Below, piece by piece: positions 62,062 to 64,000 of a stretch of 64,000 nucleotides of DNA. The first letter of the stretch is position 1. The number at the start of each line of letters is the position of its first letter. The position numbers and the translations under genes are program-made. The stretch spans positions 310,001 to 374,000 of the forward strand of contig NZ_OZ032162.1 in NCBI RefSeq assembly GCF_964026565.1, written 5' to 3'. This stretch comes from Rickettsia endosymbiont of Ceutorhynchus obstrictus. Lineage in GTDB: Bacteria; Pseudomonadota; Alphaproteobacteria; Rickettsiales; Rickettsiaceae. The notes beneath the pieces are model-generated. The model had not been told where the DNA came from. It saw only the letters and a program-made list of their open reading frames with translations, and ran no database searches.

Positions 62062-63084
62062 ATGAAAAAACAAGAATTTTTAGAAGTTTCTCCTAAGAGT
62101 ACCAAGGAGCAAATTTTATCAGCTTATAATGCGGTATTAGCAAAATTTAATGAGAAACAAATAACAACGCCTCAAGACCGGAAGCAACAGGAAGAAAAAA
62201 GTGCGGTTGTAGTGAAAGCCTCAAATAATTCTGCCGATACAATTTTAACAGACCTTGGTGTTTTGAAATCAAAAACCATTAAACAGATTGATAATTTATC
62301 AGAGCAATTGCTTGATGAGTTTCAGAAGCTTGCTACTTTACGTGAAGCTATTACGTTAGAACAAAAGCATCTTCAGGAATTATATCAAATTAAAGAGACA
62401 GTACATACATTGTCGGTTTTACTACAAACGCAAGCGGAACAAAAAGAACAATTTAAGTTAGAGACGGATAAAACCAAACAGACTTTTGAACAAGAGATGT
62501 TAACGCAGAAATCTAATTGGCAACAACAAAGAGAACAACTCGAGAAAGATTATAAAGAACAAAAAGAAGAATTAGAGAAAACAAGAAAACGTGAAGAAGA
62601 AGACTATGCGTATAGCTTGGAATTAAATCGTCGCAAAGAAATGGATGAGTATAATCATAAAAAAGTAATTGCCGAGAAAGAATTAGCTGATTTACAGAAT
62701 AGTTTACTAAAACGTGAGGCTGATTTAGTAGCAAAAGAAGAAATTTATCAGTCTTTAAAAATACAAGTTGAGCAGTTTCCGGTGATTATAGAAGAAAAAA
62801 TAAAGAGTGCGGAAGAAAAACTGCATCTTCAAATGTCACAACAATATGATTTTGCCAGTCAGTTAAAGCAAAAAGAATATGACGGAATATTAACGCTAAA
62901 AGAACAGAATATTAAATATTTAGAAGAAAAAATAAAGCATTTGGAAGCTTTAATAAAAGATCTGACTGAAAAAGCAGATGCGGCAACGCATCAAGTACAA
63001 TCAATAGCATGTCGAGCTTTAGATACGTCTGCCCAACGTTTTATGACTTTAACAAATAATGAGAAAGAAAAAAATAGTGCATAA
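62062..63084 (+). CDS. Coiled-coil protein of unknown function
   Basis: A 340-residue protein. The first 70 residues are mixed; most of the rest is a charged coiled coil rich in Gln, Glu and Lys (LEKDYKEQKEELEKTRKREE, KIKHLEALIKDLTEKADAAT). No membrane segment or signal peptide is visible. A ribosome-binding site is weak. It lies 29 bp before the SRPBCC gene, in the same direction, so they may be one unit. I do not recognise it. Confidence 0.6.
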   Translation: MKKQEFLEVSPKSTKEQILSAYNAVLAKFNEKQITTPQDRKQQEEKSAVVVKASNNSADTILTDLGVLKSKTIKQIDNLSEQLLDEFQKLATLREAITLEQKHLQELYQIKETVHTLSVLLQTQAEQKEQFKLETDKTKQTFEQEMLTQKSNWQQQREQLEKDYKEQKEELEKTRKREEEDYAYSLELNRRKEMDEYNHKKVIAEKELADLQNSLLKREADLVAKEEIYQSLKIQVEQFPVIIEEKIKSAEEKLHLQMSQQYDFASQLKQKEYDGILTLKEQNIKYLEEKIKHLEALIKDLTEKADAATHQVQSIACRALDTSAQRFMTLTNNEKEKNSA

Positions 63085-63113
63085 TAGTTGCTTTGCAAAA
63101 GGAGGTTTTAGCA

Positions 63114-63623
63114 ATGAGAAATAATAAGGATAAACATACAGCTCAACCGTTTTTGTGTATTAAACAAGCTCCTTCTGCCAAGGCAGAAATGCTTATTCGC
63201 AAATCGGTTGAAGAAGTATTTGAAGCTTTTGTGAATCCCGCTATTACAGCCAAATTCTGGTTTACTAAAGGTAGTGATAGATTACAAGTAGGTAAACAAA
63301 TTCGGTGGGATTGGGAGATGTACGGTCATTCCGTACAAGTTAACGTCAAAGAGATTGAAAAAAATAAGAGAATAGTTATTGAGTGGAGCTTATATAAGAC
63401 TACATTGGTAGAGTGGCAGTTTACTTCTCTAGCAATTGACGAAACTTTTGTTAGTGTTACAAATACAGGATTTATCGGCGACGGTGATGAGATAATAGAG
63501 CAAGCCCTCTCTTCAACGGAAGGTTTTACTATAATGCTTGCCGGGGCAAAAGCTTTTCTTGAACACAATATTATTTTAAATCTGGTAGTAGATCGCTTTC
63601 CTGATAAAGTTAATAAACACTAA
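63114..63623 (+). CDS. SRPBCC (AHSA1-like) domain protein
   Basis: A 169-residue protein with the SRPBCC helix-grip fold of the Aha1 C-terminal type: MLIRKSVEEVFEAFVNPAIT, AKFWFTKGSDRLQVGK, RWDWEMYGHSVQVNVKEIE and a final amphipathic helix. It likely binds a small hydrophobic ligand. I chose ATG 63114, which has a strong aggagg site 8 bp upstream, over an upstream TTG. It follows the coiled-coil gene. Confidence 0.82.
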   Translation: MRNNKDKHTAQPFLCIKQAPSAKAEMLIRKSVEEVFEAFVNPAITAKFWFTKGSDRLQVGKQIRWDWEMYGHSVQVNVKEIEKNKRIVIEWSLYKTTLVEWQFTSLAIDETFVSVTNTGFIGDGDEIIEQALSSTEGFTIMLAGAKAFLEHNIILNLVVDRFPDKVNKH

Positions 63624-63653
63624 AGAAAATACCTAAAAATAGGAGAAAATAAA

Positions 63654-64000
63654 ATGAAAAAAACCTTACTCAACCAGAATATAATTGCTTTAAAGTACTG
63701 CAGCAATCAAATAAGCCTTTAATATTATATATTACATCTGAAGTTTATAATACATCTGTACGTCTAAGAAATGAACTATATGATTTAATTTTTGCTTTTA
63801 ATGATCTAAAAGATAAAGCTATACATAATAATAGAACATATTCACATAAAAATTATTATCGTAGATGAAGCTGATAGACTTCAATCAAAAAGCCTAGAAG
63901 AAGTAAGATATATATATGATAGATTATGCCCATTTTATTATGAAAACAACAAGGTAGCGCTAATCTTAATAGGAATGCCTAGTATAGAAGAAAAACTAGC
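63654..64000 (+). pseudogene. AAA ATPase (TniB/TnsC-like), broken and cut by the window edge
   Basis: An ATG at 63654 with a ggag site opens a frame that shifts almost at once. A second frame reads LYITSEVYNTSVRLRNELYD in part. Near 63843 another shift leads to HIKIIIVDEADRLQSKSLEE in part and ALILIGMPSIEEKLA, a Walker B and sensor-1 pattern like transposition ATPases. At least two frameshifts indicate a pseudogene. The end lies beyond the window. Confidence 0.5.

Overview
The window looks like chromosome from a Rickettsia (Alphaproteobacteria, Rickettsiales). The evidence is low GC, single-copy core genes with Rickettsia-type protein sequences, one tuf gene placed upstream of rpsJ instead of beside fusA, a permuted two-piece tmRNA, dispersed Rickettsia palindromic-element-like repeats in nearly every large intergenic gap, and an IS-rich accessory block. 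The assignment rests on recognising gene families and arrangement; no database search was run.

Region 1 (1-12.4 kb) holds mixed core genes: a DEAD-box RNA helicase, cspA, tRNA-Leu, a NifU/Nfu Fe-S scaffold, a fused type IIG-like restriction-modification enzyme inserted between nfu and ftsZ, ftsZ, a VapBC-type toxin-antitoxin pair, fumC, a hypothetical gene and rlmB. Region 2 (12.1-28.2 kb) is the translation supercluster: tRNA-Tyr, tRNA-Gly, tuf, then rpsJ-rplCDWB-rpsS-rplV-rpsC-rplP-rpmC-rpsQ-rplNXE-rpsNH-rplFR-rpsE-rpmD-rplO-secY-adk-rpsMK-rpoA-rplQ, followed by rpsT. A large palindromic repeat sits inside this cluster between rplC and rplD. Region 3 (28.4-35.0 kb) carries tRNA-Val, an IalB-family protein, mlaD, an NDUFA12-like gene, rnhA, sspB, then lpxI-coaE-dnaQ. 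The 1.5-kb 'gap' between sspB and lpxI is not empty. On the minus strand it holds a permuted ssrA (tmRNA): the acceptor piece is near 32.65-32.72 kb and the coding piece near 31.95-32.16 kb. The spacer between the pieces is about 480 bp and is filled by a dispersed palindrome that itself carries a MITE with a 9-bp target duplication.

Region 4 (35.0-64.0 kb) is a mobile, decaying accessory block. It starts directly after dnaQ with nested insertion sequences (an IS66 inside an IS5-family element, which abuts an older IS66 fragment and an IS630 fragment). Two IS256 copies in the same orientation (38.4-39.7 and 49.0-50.3 kb), encoding the same protein, bracket about 9 kb. That segment carries an AAA-ATPase/PD-(D/E)XK protein, a broken MFS transporter, an XRE regulator with a perfect 18-bp palindrome in front of it, a secreted-looking NB-ARC/TPR protein and a membrane sensor protein. 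Further right are an LRR/TPR protein split by an IS1111-group element that probably encodes a guide RNA downstream of its transposase, a LuxR-type regulator beside a truncated duplicate, an ankyrin-repeat protein with a C-terminal CE-clan (Ulp1-like) protease domain, several transposase and Rpn fossils, a second AAA-ATPase/PD-(D/E)XK paralogue, a coiled-coil protein, an SRPBCC protein and a broken AAA ATPase at the right edge.

The core genes form ordinary translation, division and metabolism units. The accessory genes look like host-interaction proteins (Ank-CE protease, LRR and NB-ARC/TPR proteins) and mobile-element cargo. No CRISPR array, rRNA gene or replication origin was seen.
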